DNA from: Nymphaea colorata
Lineage: Eukaryota > Streptophyta > Magnoliopsida > Nymphaeales > Nymphaeaceae
Assembly: GCF_008831285.2 (NCBI RefSeq)
Contig: NC_045140.1
Location: 4,753,528 to 4,817,527 of the forward strand
Direction of reading: 5' to 3'
DNA: 64,000 bases
Part shown: positions 62,407 to 64,000 of the stretch, piece after piece
Layout of the letters: every line of letters starts with the position of its first letter
How positions within the stretch are numbered: position 1 is the stretch's first letter
Position numbers and translations under genes: made by a program
The notes under the pieces: model-generated
What the model was told of the DNA's origin: nothing
Seen by the model: only the letters and a program-made list of their open reading frames with translations
Databases searched by the model: none

Positions 62407-63829
62407 GTTTTTCTCCCGAAGATTTCATGTTTATGCAGAACAAAACATCAAGCCGGCAAAGAGGGACGCAGAGACTCCTCAGCAAATGAAACGCCCAAAT
62501 CTAGAAGAACTTAGGGCAAGAGAGAAAGGGAGAAAGGGAAGGCATGAGAGAGAGAAAGGGAGAAAGCATACCAGTGGAGGAGCAGAGAGGCGACGGCGCA
62601 GCGGAGAGGCGAGCTCGTTCTACTGTGGTACTGTGGTAAGACGGTGAGAAGGCAGGACGGAGCAGGAGCTGCGAAGGGCATGAATAGGAAGGCAAAACCT
62701 AAATGAATTAGATATCATGCAAAAGATAAGAAACAAGTGACAGGTAGGCAAAACCTAAATGAATTTGGATAGAAACTAAAGGACGTCAAAACAGATGCTC
62801 TCGACAAAGAAACGAAAAACATAGTCAGCTAAAGAACAATTTCTAACCTAGACGGAATCAGAGAAATTTACAATATCTGATCAAACTCATAAATTTTGAA
62901 GAAAGAAGCAACGGGACACAAACTTCATGGTATTTGATTGAGTTTCTTTCCAAACCAGACTTAGAAACTCACGAGCAAGAGACACCGAGGCACAAAATTA
63001 ACAGAATTGGTGTTGAATTTCTTCAAAGAGCTAAAACACTAAATTTGATAGAAGCAACTTTAAAATTCACCAAAAAATTCAAACGAAAGCAGCAACCGCA
63101 AATCCAAACAAGATCAAGCCACACTCCTCTAAAAGCAGCAAAATGGAATATAAATTTACGAACACTCAACACACTAATCTCAACTCCGCCTCCTATAACA
63201 AAGCCTCAATTCAGTAAACCCTGAAAAGAGATCGTTCAGTACCGAAAACCCTCCAGCAAATACTTTACTGGAGATCCAAAAAAAAACACGGACTAAACAG
63301 AAAATTCTTCGAATTCCTGACTGTAGATAAAGGTCAGCGAAGAACTAAATCTTGAACTATTAAGCAAAACACGAAACGTCTAAGAAATCTGGACCTCAAC
63401 AACAGAGAAAGAGAGAGAGAGAGATAGACAGATTTCTCCCGCGTAGCTCAACCTACCGTCCCCTTCCTTCTCTCTATAAACTATGGAATCTACAGGCAAC
63501 AAGAGCAATAGAAGCAACAACAAGAGAGAAAGAGAGACAACGACAACAATGTGTAAAAATAGAGAACAAATCGATTTGGGTGTTTCTGAAAGGGACAGAG
63601 CAAGAAAAAAGGAGAAACCGTTACTTGAGAGCGGCGACTGTGGCGTTGGCGAACCAGCGGAGGAGCGGAGCTGCGAGCAATAGATAAAGGGAGAAAGGGA
63701 ACCGGCAGACGCCTCTGGTGCGAAGGTGAGAAGGCGACGGCGAGGGAGGAGGAGCAGCGGAGGGAGGAAGAAGGGTGAAGAAGCAAACGTGTCGAGCGGG
63801 AGGAAGAGGGGTGAAAAGGCAAACGTGTC

Positions 63830-63906
63830 GAGCGGGTGAAACTTCACCCACTCGAAAGTCCGAGCTGCGAGCTCGGACTTTCGAGCGGGTGAAGTTTCAC
63901 TCGCTC
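63830..63906. repeat. Near-perfect hairpin, 37-bp arms, 3-nt loop
   Basis: The left arm 63830-63866 pairs with the right arm 63870-63906 around the loop GCG. By hand, 35 of 37 positions are Watson-Crick pairs, one would be G-T, and one is mismatched (63850 against 63886). The arms combine the element's GAGCGGGTGAA word with CTCGAAAGTCCGAGCT. It marks the edge of the 3.2-kb element. Confidence 0.9.
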
Positions 63907-63911
63907 CCATT

Positions 63912-64000
63912 TACATATATAACATATATATAATATACAATATATATTTGATATATTATGTATAACATGTATGTACACATATGTCGTGTATAATACGTAA
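63912..64000 (+). repeat. Direct repeat, right copy (89 bp, cut by window end)
   Basis: See 60041-60129. The repeat distance is 3871 bp. Confidence 0.95.

Larger units (their letters stand above)
60720..63911. mobile_element. Larger relative of the Harbinger-like element, carrying captured gene sequence
   Basis: The left terminus GGGCCCGTTTGATGGGCGG follows TTA (60717-60719), the canonical PIF/Harbinger target. Subterminal GTTTGATG words repeat in tandem at 60807-60910, as at the right end of the 30257-32214 element. The far edge (63690-63906, minus strand) matches the left part of that element: the palindromic GCGGGTGAA block, then TCACCTTCGCACC-like and CT-rich sequence. The two elements are therefore homologous in opposite orientation. 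The outer terminal repeat on the right is missing: homology stops near 63911, where AT-rich sequence begins. The interior holds spliced coiled-coil coding sequence (next entry). Confidence 0.65.

Overview
The window is nuclear DNA from a flowering plant. The evidence is interrupted genes with GT-AG introns up to several kilobases, copia, LINE, hAT, PIF/Harbinger-like and En/Spm-type transposon sequence, and two conserved plant housekeeping genes. I cannot name the species. Large introns loaded with repeats suggest a moderately large, repeat-rich genome.

Layout. 1-3244: 3' part of a Ty1/copia retrotransposon (integrase, reverse transcriptase, RNase H, 3' LTR), damaged by one frameshift near its end. 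3245-8402: noncoding. 8403-9897 (-): a seven-exon gene for a Ptta/En/Spm-type plant transposase whose exons join into one open 336-residue frame. 10.4-21 kb: intergenic DNA with small repeats, an LTR-retroelement remnant (13.55-14.07 kb), a hAT MITE with a perfect 8-bp target duplication (18482-18673) and a collapsed LINE (about 19.5-21 kb). 22743-28970 (-): complete eight-exon gene for a 411-residue eIF5-mimic (bZIP/W2, BZW-type) translation regulator, with a likely TATA box near 29120. 30257-32214: a 1958-bp PIF/Harbinger-like element with CTA target duplications. 33482-52142 (-): a gene of nearly 19 kb for a TPR protein with one membrane helix, probably plastid-targeted. At least sixteen exons could be joined; the extreme 5' end is unresolved. 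Its introns hold a long-TIR element (40.06-41.0 kb), a 2.94-kb solo LTR with perfect 5-bp TSD (43670-46607), a broken PPR gene piece and a TRIM retrotransposon (47.65-48.43 kb).

55.5-64 kb is entirely repetitive: two more copies of the 2.9-kb LTR family, two opposed arrays of a TATAGTGTTA-type minisatellite, a roughly 210-bp (TA)n tract, an AT-rich block, and a 3.2-kb relative of the 30-kb Harbinger-like element. That relative carries spliced coiled-coil sequence resembling a kinesin-12, so it looks like a gene-capturing (Pack-type) transposon. A 37-bp-arm hairpin sits at its far edge, and the AT-rich block restarts immediately after it.

The cellular genes are not an operon or pathway. One acts on translation initiation, the other is a probable plastid TPR scaffold. 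The most unusual material is the 55-64 kb repeat complex and the intact transposase frame. All product names come from reading motifs by eye, without database searches.
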